Shown piece after piece: positions 36,969-47,886 of a DNA stretch of 64,000 bases. The notes beneath the pieces were generated by a model. The model was not told the origin of the DNA. It worked only from the letters and a program-made list of their open reading frames with translations, and did not search any database. Position 1 is the first letter of the stretch, and every line of letters begins with the position of its first letter. Position numbers and translations under genes: made by a program. Where the stretch lies: contig NZ_KB899333.1 of NCBI RefSeq assembly GCF_000378165.1, forward strand, positions 248,001-312,000, given 5' to 3'. This stretch comes from Saccharibacter floricola DSM 15669. Its GTDB lineage: Bacteria; Pseudomonadota; Alphaproteobacteria; Acetobacterales; Acetobacteraceae.

Positions 36969-39900
36969 ATGTCTGTCGATACGTCCCTGATTGCGTCTTT
37001 TGGTCCGACTGTTTGGGGAGTACCCGATGGGTCTGTGGCATTATTGTTGCGGCGTCGGTTGAGTGAGCATAATGGGCCTCTTCTCCACGTTGCGCGTGAT
37101 GATGCATCAATGGCGGCACTGGCGGATATGCTGGCTTGGCTCGTGCCAGAGGTAGACGTGTTACGTTTCCCTGCGTGGGACTGTTTGCCCTATGACCGTA
37201 TTTCCCCCAATCCGGCGATTGTTGCTGAACGTTCCGCAACGTTAAGCCAATTGCTGGAGCCTGCTCCTAAAGCTGGGCGGATTGTCTTGAGCACCGTGCA
37301 TGCGTTGGTGCAGCGCGTCCCACCACGTGCGGTATTCGCGGGGCAGTCAGTAACGGTAAAAGCGGGTGAGACGCTGGATGCGGCCATGCTGGCAGAGCTG
37401 CTGGTAGGAAATGGCTACACGCGCGTTGATACAGTGATGGAGCGCGGTGAGTTTGCGACGCGGGGGGGAATTTTTGATGTTTTCCCCGCTGATGCAAGTG
37501 AACCTGTGCGGTTGGATCTCTTTGGCGATGAGGTCGACCATATTCGTGCTTTTGATGTGGCGTCTCAGCGTTCTACGCGTGAGTTGGCAACATTTAGCCT
37601 CTCACCTGTCTCTGAATATGCGCTGGATAAAGCCAGTATCAGTCGTTTTCAGACGGGCTGGCGAGAGGTGTTTGGCGTTAGTGCGCAGCAAGATGTGTTG
37701 TATCGGCAGATCTCAGAAGGGATTCATGCCGCAGGAGCAGAGCATTACGTGCCGCTTTTTCACGATGGCGATGGCCAGCATATGGAAACATTGCTGGATT
37801 ATGTGCCCAACGTCGCGCTGAGTTTTGAACGCGATACGCCTGACATCCTCAGCACACGTTTAGAAATGATTGCCGATCATTATCAGGCGCGTTGTGCGGC
37901 TACACAAGATGGGGAAATGCCGTATCGTCCGCTCCCTCCACATCGGCTTTACCTCACCCAACATGGGTGGGGAGCGATGGTGAAGGGCCATCCATCGGTT
38001 ATGCTGTCGCCTTTTGCACAGCCAGAAGGGGCTGATGGAATTGATGCGGGCTACCGTCCAGGGCCTATGTTCTCAAGTTTAGGTGGTGCTGCGCGTGAAG
38101 GCGTGTTTGAGCATTTTGGTCGTCAGGTTGCAGATTGGGCTAAGGAAGGGCGCCGCACCTATGTGACGGCCTGGAGCCGTGGCTCTCAAGAACGTATTGC
38201 GCATTTGTTGAAAGAACATGGTGTAGAGGCAGGCGTTTATCAGGACTGGAAGAGTGCAGCGGGGATGCCTAAAGCCCAAGCTGGACTCGTTGTTTTGGGG
38301 CTTGAACGTGGTTTTGTAAGCGACCGTTACGCGTTTGTTTCTGAGCAAGATTTACTGGGGGAACGTCTCTCACGGCCACCACGCAAAAAGCGAAAGACGG
38401 GCGACTTTATCACCCAGATTGGTGAGATTTCTGAAGGTGATTTGGTCGTCCATGAAGAATACGGCATTGGGCGCTATGTTGGACTGGAAACCGTTCGAGA
38501 AGGGCGGGTTGCTCATGATTATCTCTCAGTTTTGTATGATGGTGAGCAGCGCCTTCTCCTTCCTGTTGAAAATATTGATCTGCTGAGTCGTTTTGGTTCT
38601 GAACAAGACGGGGTGCAGTTAGACCGTTTAGGCGGCACGTCTTGGCAAGCGCGCAAGGCTAAGATGAAAACGCGCTTGCGTGAAATGGCTGGCGAGTTGA
38701 TCCGTACGGCAGCAGCACGGGCGATGAAGCAGGCCCCATTGATGGTGCCAGAAGAAGGCGTGTGGGATGAATTTTGCGCGCGCTTCCCATATGTGGAGAC
38801 GGACGACCAAGCACGCGCGATTGCCGATGTTCTGGAAGATATGAATAGCGGCCGCCCGATGGATCGCCTCGTCTGTGGTGATGTTGGTTTTGGGAAAACT
38901 GAAGTGGCCATGCGAGCGGCTTTTGTCGCGGCCATGTCGGGAATGCAGGTAGCGCTTATTGTGCCAACGACGTTACTTGCCCGTCAGCATTATATTGGCT
39001 TTACCAAGCGTTTTGAGGGGCTGCCGGTTAAAATTGCCCAATTATCTCGCATGGTGACGGCCAAAGAAGCCACGAAGGTGCGTGAAGGGATTGCAGAAGG
39101 CTCTATTGATATTGTGATCGGCACGCATGCCTTGCTGGCTAAGACGGTCTCTTTTAATCGGCTGGGAATGCTGATTATTGATGAAGAGCAGCATTTCGGT
39201 GTGTCTCATAAAGAGAAGCTTAAAGCGTTACGAGAGGACGTGCATGTTCTCACGCTGTCGGCTACGCCATTGCCCCGTACATTGCAGCTTTCTCTGACTG
39301 GTGTGCGGGAAATGAGCCTGATTGCCACCCCGCCGACGGATCGTTTGGCTGTGCGCACGTTTATTACGCCTTTTGACCGCGTCATGATCCGTGAAGCGAT
39401 CCAGCGAGAGCGCTTCCGTGGTGGTCAGATCTTCTGCGTGGTGCCACGCCTGACCGATATTCGCCATATGGCCGATCGTTTGAAGGAAATTGTCCCTGAC
39501 GCGCGCGTGACGGAGGCGCATGGCCGGCTGACACCTGCCGAGCTTGAAAATGTCATGGCAGAGTTCTCAGAGGGGAAATATGACATCCTTCTGTCCACTA
39601 ATATTGTAGAAAGTGGGCTGGATATGCCTGCGGTGAATACGATCATTATCCATCGAGCCGATATGTTTGGGCTTGGGCAGCTTTATCAACTTCGTGGGCG
39701 CGTAGGGCGTGCAAAACAGCGCGGTTATGCGTACCTTACCTGGCCGCAAAATCGCACACTTTCAGCAACATCGGTCAAACGTCTGGAAATTATGCAGACG
39801 TTAGATTCCCTGGGAGCAGGGTTCACCTTAGCCTCTCACGATCTGGATATGCGCGGCGCTGGGAACCTTCTAGGGGATGAGCAGTCCGGCCATATTCGTG

Positions 39901-40487
39901 AAGTGGGGATCGAGCTTTATCAGCAGATGTTGCAAGAGGCTGTCACAGACCTAAGACAGATGCGCGGTAAGGGCGAGCTTGAGCATGAAAGCTGGACACC
40001 ATCCATTATTCTTGGATTGCCGGTCTTGCTGCCAGAAGAATACGTCAAGGATTTGTCTGTACGTCTAGGGCTCTACCGCCGGATTGCATCCCTTAAAGAT
40101 GAGACAGATGTTGAAGCTATGCGTGTTGAGTTGGTGGATCGCTTTGGCTCTCTCCCACAAGAGGTGCAAAACCTCCTTGATGTGGTCATGATCAAAAAGC
40201 TTTCGCGTGAAGCTGGCGTGGAACGCGTAGAAGCGGGGCCAAAAGGGATGGTGTTGCAATTCCGTGGCAATAAATTCGCCAATGCTGAAGGGCTTATCCG
40301 CTGGGCGACGAGGAATCAGCGCGCTGGGGTGAAGATTCGCCCAGACCAAAAATTGGCGATTGTGCGGGAAATGACTAATGCGGTGCGGATCAGTATGGCC
40401 CGTAAGGTGCTAACGTCTTTGTGCAAGCTTCTCAAAAAAGGTGAGAAAAAAGCGGCGCCTAAAGCGACTGAAAAAGAAGCCTCATAA
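36969..40487 (+). CDS. mfd: Transcription-repair coupling factor Mfd
   Basis: Removes stalled RNA polymerase and recruits UvrA; 1172 aa from ATG 36969, preceded by AAGAAGAGG. Domains in order: UvrB-like N-terminal module (PAWDCLPYDRISPNP), RNA polymerase interaction domain (DLVVHEEYGIGRYVGLE, about 495-560), helicase core with Walker A GDVGFGKTEVAMRAAF and DEEQ box IIDEEQHFGVSHKEKL, the TRG region TLQLSLTGVREMSLI, and the C-terminal TRCF domain (LSVRLGLYRRIASL), ending in a Lys-rich tail. uvrC is in the same window at 54 kb. Confidence 0.97.
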   Translation: MSVDTSLIASFGPTVWGVPDGSVALLLRRRLSEHNGPLLHVARDDASMAALADMLAWLVPEVDVLRFPAWDCLPYDRISPNPAIVAERSATLSQLLEPAPKAGRIVLSTVHALVQRVPPRAVFAGQSVTVKAGETLDAAMLAELLVGNGYTRVDTVMERGEFATRGGIFDVFPADASEPVRLDLFGDEVDHIRAFDVASQRSTRELATFSLSPVSEYALDKASISRFQTGWREVFGVSAQQDVLYRQISEGIHAAGAEHYVPLFHDGDGQHMETLLDYVPNVALSFERDTPDILSTRLEMIADHYQARCAATQDGEMPYRPLPPHRLYLTQHGWGAMVKGHPSVMLSPFAQPEGADGIDAGYRPGPMFSSLGGAAREGVFEHFGRQVADWAKEGRRTYVTAWSRGSQERIAHLLKEHGVEAGVYQDWKSAAGMPKAQAGLVVLGLERGFVSDRYAFVSEQDLLGERLSRPPRKKRKTGDFITQIGEISEGDLVVHEEYGIGRYVGLETVREGRVAHDYLSVLYDGEQRLLLPVENIDLLSRFGSEQDGVQLDRLGGTSWQARKAKMKTRLREMAGELIRTAAARAMKQAPLMVPEEGVWDEFCARFPYVETDDQARAIADVLEDMNSGRPMDRLVCGDVGFGKTEVAMRAAFVAAMSGMQVALIVPTTLLARQHYIGFTKRFEGLPVKIAQLSRMVTAKEATKVREGIAEGSIDIVIGTHALLAKTVSFNRLGMLIIDEEQHFGVSHKEKLKALREDVHVLTLSATPLPRTLQLSLTGVREMSLIATPPTDRLAVRTFITPFDRVMIREAIQRERFRGGQIFCVVPRLTDIRHMADRLKEIVPDARVTEAHGRLTPAELENVMAEFSEGKYDILLSTNIVESGLDMPAVNTIIIHRADMFGLGQLYQLRGRVGRAKQRGYAYLTWPQNRTLSATSVKRLEIMQTLDSLGAGFTLASHDLDMRGAGNLLGDEQSGHIREVGIELYQQMLQEAVTDLRQMRGKGELEHESWTPSIILGLPVLLPEEYVKDLSVRLGLYRRIASLKDETDVEAMRVELVDRFGSLPQEVQNLLDVVMIKKLSREAGVERVEAGPKGMVLQFRGNKFANAEGLIRWATRNQRAGVKIRPDQKLAIVREMTNAVRISMARKVLTSLCKLLKKGEKKAAPKATEKEAS

Positions 40488-40517
40488 AGATGTGGGGGAA
40501 TATCCCCACATCTTTTA
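40486..40517. terminator. Bidirectional terminator between mfd and hmp
   Basis: AAAGATGTGGGG (40486-40497) pairs perfectly with CCCCACATCTTT (40504-40515) around a 6-nt loop. It overlaps the mfd stop codon and serves the convergent hmp as well. Confidence 0.85.
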
Positions 40518-40532
40518 TTGAAGGAGTCTGAG

Positions 40533-41744
40533 TTAGGCTGCTGTAGCGAGGAACGGGTCAGAGGCAGAACCGAAGATGTCGTAATGAATACGCTCTTGCG
40601 GAATGCCAGCGGCTCGCAGGGCTTTGATGGTCTCGGTCATGAAAGCAGAGGGGCCACATAGATAAATATCGCTCTCAGGGAGGAGATGACCAATGAGCCA
40701 TTCAGAAGAGAGATGCCCCTTGTGGATCTCCACAGGGCTTTCTTCCTGAGTTGGAGCGTCATGGCTGTAAAAAACATCTGCTTTCAAGCTGCCTTTGCGG
40801 GCGAGTGAACGAATGACATCACCAAAAACGTCACTCTGCGGGCTATGTGTGCCATGCACGTAGTGAAACTTACGAGAGGAAGTCTGTGCGGTGAGGGATT
40901 CCACGATGGAGATCATTGGCGTGAGACCAATGCCAAGGCTCACCAAGGTGACAGGGCGGTCAGTGTCATGGTGCAAGGTGAATTCTCCGGCCGGGGCTGA
41001 AACATCCAAGACATCACCAACGCGAACCGTATCATGCAGCCAGTTAGAGACCACACCGTGATTCTGACGTTTTACTGTAATGCGGTAATACGCATTCGAT
41101 GGGGCTGAAGAAATGCTGTAATTGCGGCGCTCTGCACCCGCGCCTGGCACGTTAAAGCGGAAGCTGAGATATTGCCCCGGCTTATGGGTCATCACAGGCT
41201 GATTGTCTGTTGGACGGAGGATAAAGGAGGTAACGTCAGCGCTTTCTTCGTGACGTTCAGCCACTTGGAAGGGACGCCAACCGACCCAACCGCCTTCTTG
41301 CTCAGCATCCTCTTGATAAAGGGTTTGTTCACGTTCAATGAGCACATCAGCAAGGAACCAATAGGCTTCTTTCCATGCTTCCATAATGTCAGGCGTGGCG
41401 GCATCCCCCAAAACATGAGCGATGGCTCCAAGGAGCGCTTCCCCAACAAAAGGATAATGTTCAGGGAGGATATTCAGCCCAACATGCTTTTCAGCAATGC
41501 GTTCAATCATTGTTTGGAGAGGGGCGGGGTTTTGGATATGCCGCGCATAAGCGAGCACCGCAAAAGCCAGCGCTTTAGGCTGCTCACCGTCTTTTTGGTG
41601 GGACATATTGAACAGATCAGCAATGGCTTTGTCGGCAAGGAGGCGCTTGTACATTTCCCGCGTAATGTCGAGGCCATGCGCTTCTAATGCAGGAACGCAG
41701 GCGGTGACGATTGATCGTGTTTTCTCTGAAAGAGGGGTTGGCAT
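40533..41744 (-). CDS. hmp: Flavohaemoglobin (nitric oxide dioxygenase)
   Basis: Oxidises nitric oxide to nitrate with O2 and NAD(P)H. The 403-aa protein has an N-terminal globin domain (haem-binding His87 in ERIAEKHVGL, with the distal FNMSHQ region and Tyr32), then a FAD domain (RNYSISSAP) and an NAD-binding domain (LVSLGIGLTPMISIV, YLCGPSAFM). Its promoter carries an NsrR-type operator 15-37 bp before the start codon, and an NsrR-like regulator is encoded divergently. That arrangement predicts induction by nitric oxide. Confidence 0.96.
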   Translation of the reverse strand: MPTPLSEKTRSIVTACVPALEAHGLDITREMYKRLLADKAIADLFNMSHQKDGEQPKALAFAVLAYARHIQNPAPLQTMIERIAEKHVGLNILPEHYPFVGEALLGAIAHVLGDAATPDIMEAWKEAYWFLADVLIEREQTLYQEDAEQEGGWVGWRPFQVAERHEESADVTSFILRPTDNQPVMTHKPGQYLSFRFNVPGAGAERRNYSISSAPSNAYYRITVKRQNHGVVSNWLHDTVRVGDVLDVSAPAGEFTLHHDTDRPVTLVSLGIGLTPMISIVESLTAQTSSRKFHYVHGTHSPQSDVFGDVIRSLARKGSLKADVFYSHDAPTQEESPVEIHKGHLSSEWLIGHLLPESDIYLCGPSAFMTETIKALRAAGIPQERIHYDIFGSASDPFLATAA

Positions 41745-41758
41745 GATGAGAATCCTAA

Positions 41759-41781
41759 AAGATATATTTTATATGCATCTT
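41759..41781. promoter_or_regulatory. NsrR-type operator in the hmp promoter
   Basis: Two 11-bp half-sites, AAGATATATTT and ATATGCATCTT, are arranged as an inverted repeat around one central T; eight of eleven positions match. This fits the 11-1-11 NsrR consensus (AAGATGCATTT-type). It is located between hmp and the NsrR gene, nearer hmp. Confidence 0.8.
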
Positions 41782-41899
41782 TAATCAGAGGGAGAGGCTT
41801 TTGTCAATCATGCGTGATTGACCGCACCCAACGAGCAGGGTAGCGAGTAGAGTCACTTGTTAGGAGTCAACGGCTCCCCCGATACTAGGAGCGAGACAC

Positions 41900-42373
41900 G
41901 TGCGGCTGACGCTTTATACTGATTATTCCTTCAGAACGCTTATTTACCTTGAGACGCAAAAAGATCGACTTGTGTCTATCAGTGAGGTTGCACGTATTTA
42001 TGGAGCGTCTGAAAATCACCTAGTTAAGGTGGTGCATCGCCTTGGGAAGGCAGGGTTTATCCATACAATGCGGGGACGCAAAGGAGGATTGCGCCTAGGG
42101 CGTGCAGCCCAAGATATACGGCTGGGCGATGTGGTGCGTTGCACAGAAGATGACTTAGCGCTCGTTGGGTGTATGCAGGCAAACGAATCGCAGTCTGGTT
42201 GTATTTTGGTGGGTGGGTGCCGCCTGAAACAGACACTGATTAAAGCGCAGCATGCTTTTATGGATGTGCTCGATGACGTAACACTAGCCGATGTCACCGC
42301 CAAACACGAACGTCGCGTTTTAATGCAGAGCGTGCAGGCGATGATCGACGATACAGAAGCCCTTGATGATTAG
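41900..42373 (+). CDS. nsrR: Rrf2-family transcriptional regulator, NsrR type
   Basis: A 157-aa Fe-S repressor sensing nitric oxide. The winged helix has the Rrf2 signature YTDYSFRTLIYL and the wing GRKGGLRLGR. Cluster cysteines are Cys91, Cys101 and Cys107 (VGCMQ, SGCILVGGC); the first spacing is longer (nine residues) than the four of E. coli NsrR. The start is GTG 41900. It is divergent from hmp, across the operator described above, so a simple regulator-target pair is likely. Its stop overlaps that of the convergent rlmE by 4 bp. IscR is unlikely given the neighbour and operator. Confidence 0.9.
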   Translation: MRLTLYTDYSFRTLIYLETQKDRLVSISEVARIYGASENHLVKVVHRLGKAGFIHTMRGRKGGLRLGRAAQDIRLGDVVRCTEDDLALVGCMQANESQSGCILVGGCRLKQTLIKAQHAFMDVLDDVTLADVTAKHERRVLMQSVQAMIDDTEALDD

Positions 42374-43158
42374 GGGTTCTCATCAGTAGGAAGACCGCGG
42401 AACCCTTGGGCAACAACGTAAAGTTCGCTTGATTCTTTACGTGAGGCGGGCGGCTTTACGTGGCGGACTGTGTCAAAGCATCGTTTCATAAGGTCGAGCA
42501 TATGTTTTTCAGACCCGCCTTGGAAAACCTTTGCAATAAAAGCGCCATCTTTTGCGAGGATTTGGAGCGCAAAATCCAGAGCATTTTCCGCGAGGCCCAT
42601 AATACGAATATGATCGGTTGCAGCATGGCCCGTTGTGTTTGGTGCCATGTCAGACATCACAAGATCAGCCGGGCCGCCCAGCATGGTTTTTAGGCGCTCA
42701 GGCATGGCGTCATCCATGAAGTCGCCTTCTATGATCTCCGCCCCTTCGACGGGATCAACTGGGAGCAAATCCACACCGACAACAGCACTAGCTTGACGTT
42801 TGACGGCAATCTGGCTCCACCCACCAGGGGCTGCGCCAAGGTCTACCACGCGAGAGCCCGGGCGTATCACTTGGAAACGGTCATCAATCTCAATGAGCTT
42901 AAAAGCCGCACGAGACCGCCAGCCTTGATGGCGAGCAGCAGCAACGTAAGGATCGTTTAATTGCCGGTTAAGCCAGCGTTGTTGTGCAGGGGTGCGGCCA
43001 CGTGACTTTTTCAGCTTTACATGCTGGCTACGTTGCGTTTTAGACGTGGCAGCGTCATCACGTGGGTCGCGCATTCCAGGGGTGCGGGACTGACGGAGCG
43101 GCTTGCCGGGAATACGCGGAGGCGTGGACGAAGAGGGGGGCTTACGAGATGAACTCAT
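42370..43158 (-). CDS. rlmE: 23S rRNA 2'-O-ribose methyltransferase RlmE
   Basis: Methylates U2552 (E. coli numbering) of 23S rRNA with SAM. The 262-aa protein has the catalytic K-D-K-E tetrad visible as Lys87 (RAAFKL), Asp170 (MSDMAPN), Lys210 (FIAKVFQ) and Glu245 (SSELYVVA), with the SAM site VVDLGAAPGGWSQ at 104-116. The N-terminal 50 residues are a basic, Pro/Ser-rich extension not found in E. coli RlmE but common in this group. The start overlaps the ppx stop by 4 bp. Confidence 0.94.
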   Translation of the reverse strand: MSSSRKPPSSSTPPRIPGKPLRQSRTPGMRDPRDDAATSKTQRSQHVKLKKSRGRTPAQQRWLNRQLNDPYVAAARHQGWRSRAAFKLIEIDDRFQVIRPGSRVVDLGAAPGGWSQIAVKRQASAVVGVDLLPVDPVEGAEIIEGDFMDDAMPERLKTMLGGPADLVMSDMAPNTTGHAATDHIRIMGLAENALDFALQILAKDGAFIAKVFQGGSEKHMLDLMKRCFDTVRHVKPPASRKESSELYVVAQGFRGLPTDENP

Positions 43159-44303
43159 AGCGGAATAGCTAAAGCTCCTACGGGCAAATGTGAAGAGGCG
43201 CGATGAGAGCGCTGCGCAGGACGTGCGCGACCAATAGAACGACGATGTTCACGGGCCATACGCACGATCATGCCATCACGCAAGCCACGATCAGCGATCA
43301 TGATACGCTCAACAGGCCATAAAGACTGTATAGCATCAAAAATGGCACAGCCTGATAGAATTAATGTTGCACGATGTCGGCCAATGCACGGATGGCGGCC
43401 CATATCGCTATGACTCATTTTTTTTAACTTATGGAGAGCATGCATCAGCGTCTGACGGCCAAGGCATAGCCCGTCTATGGAGGAGCGGCGATAGCGGTCA
43501 AGCTCAAGTGCGATACTGGCGAGGGTGGTCACAATACCTGAGGTGCCGACCATACGAACATTTTGGCGCTCAATATCTTTCCGAATGCAATGAACCGCCT
43601 CAAAGGTTTTAAGTTTTTGATAGGCATAGTCAAACATTGCGTCATAGGCGCATTGTTTGGGCAAATGACTAAAATGTTCAAACAAAGACATAATACCCAG
43701 CTTTAAGCTGGTCGTTCCAGTGAGGTGATGGCGGTCGGCTTGATGGTCAAGACGGATCCAGGATAATTCCGTTGAGCCTCCACCAATATCAAACAGAAGC
43801 GTACGGCTAGGCAGGAAACGTGCGGCACTAGCGAGGGCCGTTGGGGAGGTTGGGTGTGTCAGCTGTGGTGAGAGACCAAGAAGAGAGGAGCAGCTTTCAA
43901 CAGCCAGCTCTGCTTCTTCTCGGCTTGTAATGATGCGTATATCTAACCCAGTTTCACGTTTGGTGCGTTGTATGAAATCCTGAGCGTTTGTCGCGTAACG
44001 GCAAGCTTCTGTCGTGACGACTTGCAAACCAGAGAGTGAATGGCGGCTGAGGCGATGCGCGTAATGTTTTAGGGCATCAAGTGTGCGTGTGATAGCGCTT
44101 TCAGCAAGGCGTCCTGTGTGTCTTAGGCCTTCGCCGAGCAAAACAGGGCGGCTACAGCGTTCAATAATATGGATACCACGCGAGGAATAGCGCGCAACAA
44201 GCAATCGGCAACTTGTCGTGCCAAGGTCAATGGCAGCATAGATTGGTGTGCAGCTCTTATCGGATTGAAGCGTTAAAGCTGATGAGGGTGTTAATGTGTA
44301 CAT
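43155..44303 (-). CDS. ppx: Exopolyphosphatase/guanosine pentaphosphatase family protein
   Basis: Ppx/GppA phosphatase of the actin-like ATPase fold, 382 aa. It has the phosphate-binding start AAIDLGTTSCRLLVA, the second loop LLFDIGGGSTELSW and the Glu-containing VVTTEACRYATN. Start ATG 44303 is preceded by AAAGG with proper spacing; an ATG six codons further upstream lacks a ribosome site. It may hydrolyse polyphosphate, pppGpp or both. Only the catalytic half is present, without the helical C-terminal domains of the long E. coli enzymes. The 4-bp overlap couples it to rlmE. Confidence 0.9.
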   Translation of the reverse strand: MYTLTPSSALTLQSDKSCTPIYAAIDLGTTSCRLLVARYSSRGIHIIERCSRPVLLGEGLRHTGRLAESAITRTLDALKHYAHRLSRHSLSGLQVVTTEACRYATNAQDFIQRTKRETGLDIRIITSREEAELAVESCSSLLGLSPQLTHPTSPTALASAARFLPSRTLLFDIGGGSTELSWIRLDHQADRHHLTGTTSLKLGIMSLFEHFSHLPKQCAYDAMFDYAYQKLKTFEAVHCIRKDIERQNVRMVGTSGIVTTLASIALELDRYRRSSIDGLCLGRQTLMHALHKLKKMSHSDMGRHPCIGRHRATLILSGCAIFDAIQSLWPVERIMIADRGLRDGMIVRMAREHRRSIGRARPAQRSHRASSHLPVGALAIPL

Positions 44304-44401
44304 AAGCGACCTTTCGCCCATCGGGTGAGGAAAGAGTGAAGGGTTGTGTGATAAAGCGCAATGAGAAAGATCAAAACTCAGGATAAAATATAAAAAACGT
44401 C

Positions 44402-44430
44402 TTGCACTTTTTTGTAGAGATCGTTAAAAA
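44402..44430 (+). promoter_or_regulatory. Probable promoter of the tRNA-Gln pair
   Basis: TTGCAC (44402-44407) and TTAAAA (44424-44429) are spaced by 16 bp, 20 bp before the first tRNA. The match is moderate. Confidence 0.4.
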
Positions 44431-44449
44431 CCCCAACGAACGCGCCGCT

Positions 44450-44523
44450 TGGGAGATAGTTTAGCGGTAGAACTACCGGCTCTGACCCGGTCAGCCCTGG
44501 TTCGAATCCAGGTCTCCCAGCCA
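44450..44523 (+). tRNA. tRNA-Gln (CTG), first copy
   Basis: A 74-nt cloverleaf: acceptor TGGGAGA/TCTCCCA, D-arm with AGCGGTAG loop, anticodon stem ACCGG/CCGGT with loop CTCTGAC (anticodon CTG), T-arm CCTGG/CCAGG with TTCGAAT. The 3' CCA is encoded. Confidence 0.96.
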
Positions 44524-44576
44524 ATCTACCAAGCGCGTTTGGAGAAGACGGCTCTCTATTATGGAGCCTTCCTTCT

Positions 44577-46284
<1,708 letters not shown>

Positions 46285-46333
46285 TTAAGTTTTTCTCTTT
46301 TCTCGCAACGGGAAACGGGCTAGGCGGGGGGAT

Positions 46334-47641
46334 ATGACCCCCGCTGCTCGTCTTTCTGGCGCGATTGATCTGCTCTGTGCGATCCAAAACGCGCCCCATC
46401 GTCCCGCTGATGCGGTTGCTAATAGTTTCTTTCGTGAACGTCGCTACATAGGCGGCGGTGACCGGCGCGCCATTTCAAACATTACATGGGATGTGCTGCG
46501 TTGTTGGCGACGCCTCCATTGGCATTTGCGGACTGACCTTAAAGAACGCCATAGTGATATCTCACCGCGCCTTCTATGTGCGTCTATGCTGTTCTTTGCC
46601 GGTCAAACGCTTGATCAGATTCACGCGCTTTTTAGTGGAGAACGTTATAGCCCGTCGCCATTAAGCCAACGAGAAGGCGCGATGTTGGAGCTTCTGGAGG
46701 GGCACACTCTCAGCACAGAGAAGCAACCTCTTGCGATCCGGCTAGAAATCCCCGACTGGATTATGCCCCATCTTGAGGCTGATTTTGGGGATCGGCTTGA
46801 GGAGGAGATGGCGGCTTTATTGGGGCAGCCGACCTTGGATCTGCGGGTCAATCTTTTAAAAGCGACCCGTGTTGAGGCGATCAGAGCCCTCCGCCGTGAA
46901 GGGTTTGAACCGGCTGAAACAGCGTTATCTCCATGGGGCCTGAGACTGGAAGGTCGTCAGCCTATTATGGCGTCCGAGGCGTTTCGTAATGGTTTGGTGG
47001 AAATCCAAGATGAAGGTAGTCAGCTTATCGCGGCGGCAGTTGATGCGCGCCCAGGGCAGCGTCTGTTGGATTATTGTGCGGGAGCAGCGGGTAAAACGCT
47101 TGCTTTGGCGATGACGATGGAAAATCGCGGGCAAGTCACGGCCTGCGATGTCTCACGTTCTCGTTTAGAGGGTGCTGTTAAGCGCTTGCGGCGTGCGGGG
47201 GTACATAATGTAACGCGTCATCTTTTGGTCGCAGGGGATAAATGGGCCAAACGTCGTGAAGGACGTTTTGATACAGTGCTCGTTGATGCGCCCTGCTCAG
47301 GGACGGGAACATGGCGCCGTAATCCTGATGCTCGCCTTCGGCTTAACCAACGGGATATTGACGAGCTTCTTCCCAAGCAGGCGCATATTATGGATATTGC
47401 TGCGCGGCTTGTTCGTCCAGGTGGGCGCTTTGTCTATGCGACATGTTCGTTATTGAGTGTGGAAAATCGTCAGCAGGTTGAGAAGTTTTTAGAGCGTCAT
47501 CCTGACTATGCTCTGATTGCCCCTGAAGAGCGCTCTGAGTTGCTTCCTCAAAAGCTACGTCATGAGTCCTGTTTTGCGTTGACCCCACATAGTGATGGAA
47601 CGGATGGGTTCTTTATTGCTGTGCTACAGAGAAAAGCCTGA
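46334..47641 (+). CDS. rsmB: RsmB-like rRNA (cytosine-C5) methyltransferase
   Basis: Member of the NOL1/NOP2/Sun family, 435 aa. The SAM-binding region is LLDYCAGAAGKTLALA; the two catalytic-cycle cysteines are in VDAPCSGTGTWRRNPD and RFVYATCSLLSVEN. The N-terminal 150 residues are helical and NusB-like in position, as in RsmB, which methylates C967 of 16S rRNA. The family holds several rRNA and tRNA enzymes, so the exact target is inferred. A terminator follows. Confidence 0.85.
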   Translation: MTPAARLSGAIDLLCAIQNAPHRPADAVANSFFRERRYIGGGDRRAISNITWDVLRCWRRLHWHLRTDLKERHSDISPRLLCASMLFFAGQTLDQIHALFSGERYSPSPLSQREGAMLELLEGHTLSTEKQPLAIRLEIPDWIMPHLEADFGDRLEEEMAALLGQPTLDLRVNLLKATRVEAIRALRREGFEPAETALSPWGLRLEGRQPIMASEAFRNGLVEIQDEGSQLIAAAVDARPGQRLLDYCAGAAGKTLALAMTMENRGQVTACDVSRSRLEGAVKRLRRAGVHNVTRHLLVAGDKWAKRREGRFDTVLVDAPCSGTGTWRRNPDARLRLNQRDIDELLPKQAHIMDIAARLVRPGGRFVYATCSLLSVENRQQVEKFLERHPDYALIAPEERSELLPQKLRHESCFALTPHSDGTDGFFIAVLQRKA

Positions 47642-47656
47642 CAATACTGCCTTTAA

Positions 47657-47694
47657 GAAAAGGAACACTGATAGGTCGGTGTTCCTTTCTTTTT
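47657..47694 (+). terminator. Intrinsic terminator after the rsmB-like gene
   Basis: AAAGGAACAC (47659-47668) pairs with GTGTTCCTTT (47679-47688), followed by CTTTTT. Confidence 0.87.
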
Positions 47695-47794
47695 GGGAGA
47701 GTGTATGTAAAATGCTTAGACAGACCAGATTTGTTCGCTTTTCTGCCGCTTTTAAGTTTTAAAGTTCACGCTAATGTTAGCTAGGCACATTGCT

Positions 47795-47833
47795 GCACTG
47801 TCGATGCACTAAAAGAAGTATCGACATCAGTGC
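47795..47833. other. Inverted repeat upstream of the antiporter gene
   Basis: GCACTGTCGAT (47795-47805) can pair with ATCGA and CAGTGC (47820-47833) with a 3-nt bulge. It could be a leader hairpin or a protein site; the start codon is 54 bp downstream. Confidence 0.35.
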
Positions 47834-47886
47834 GGCGTGCGAAAAGAGGGATGTAGTTTTGGTCATAAGGAGAGTGAGGCGCTTCT

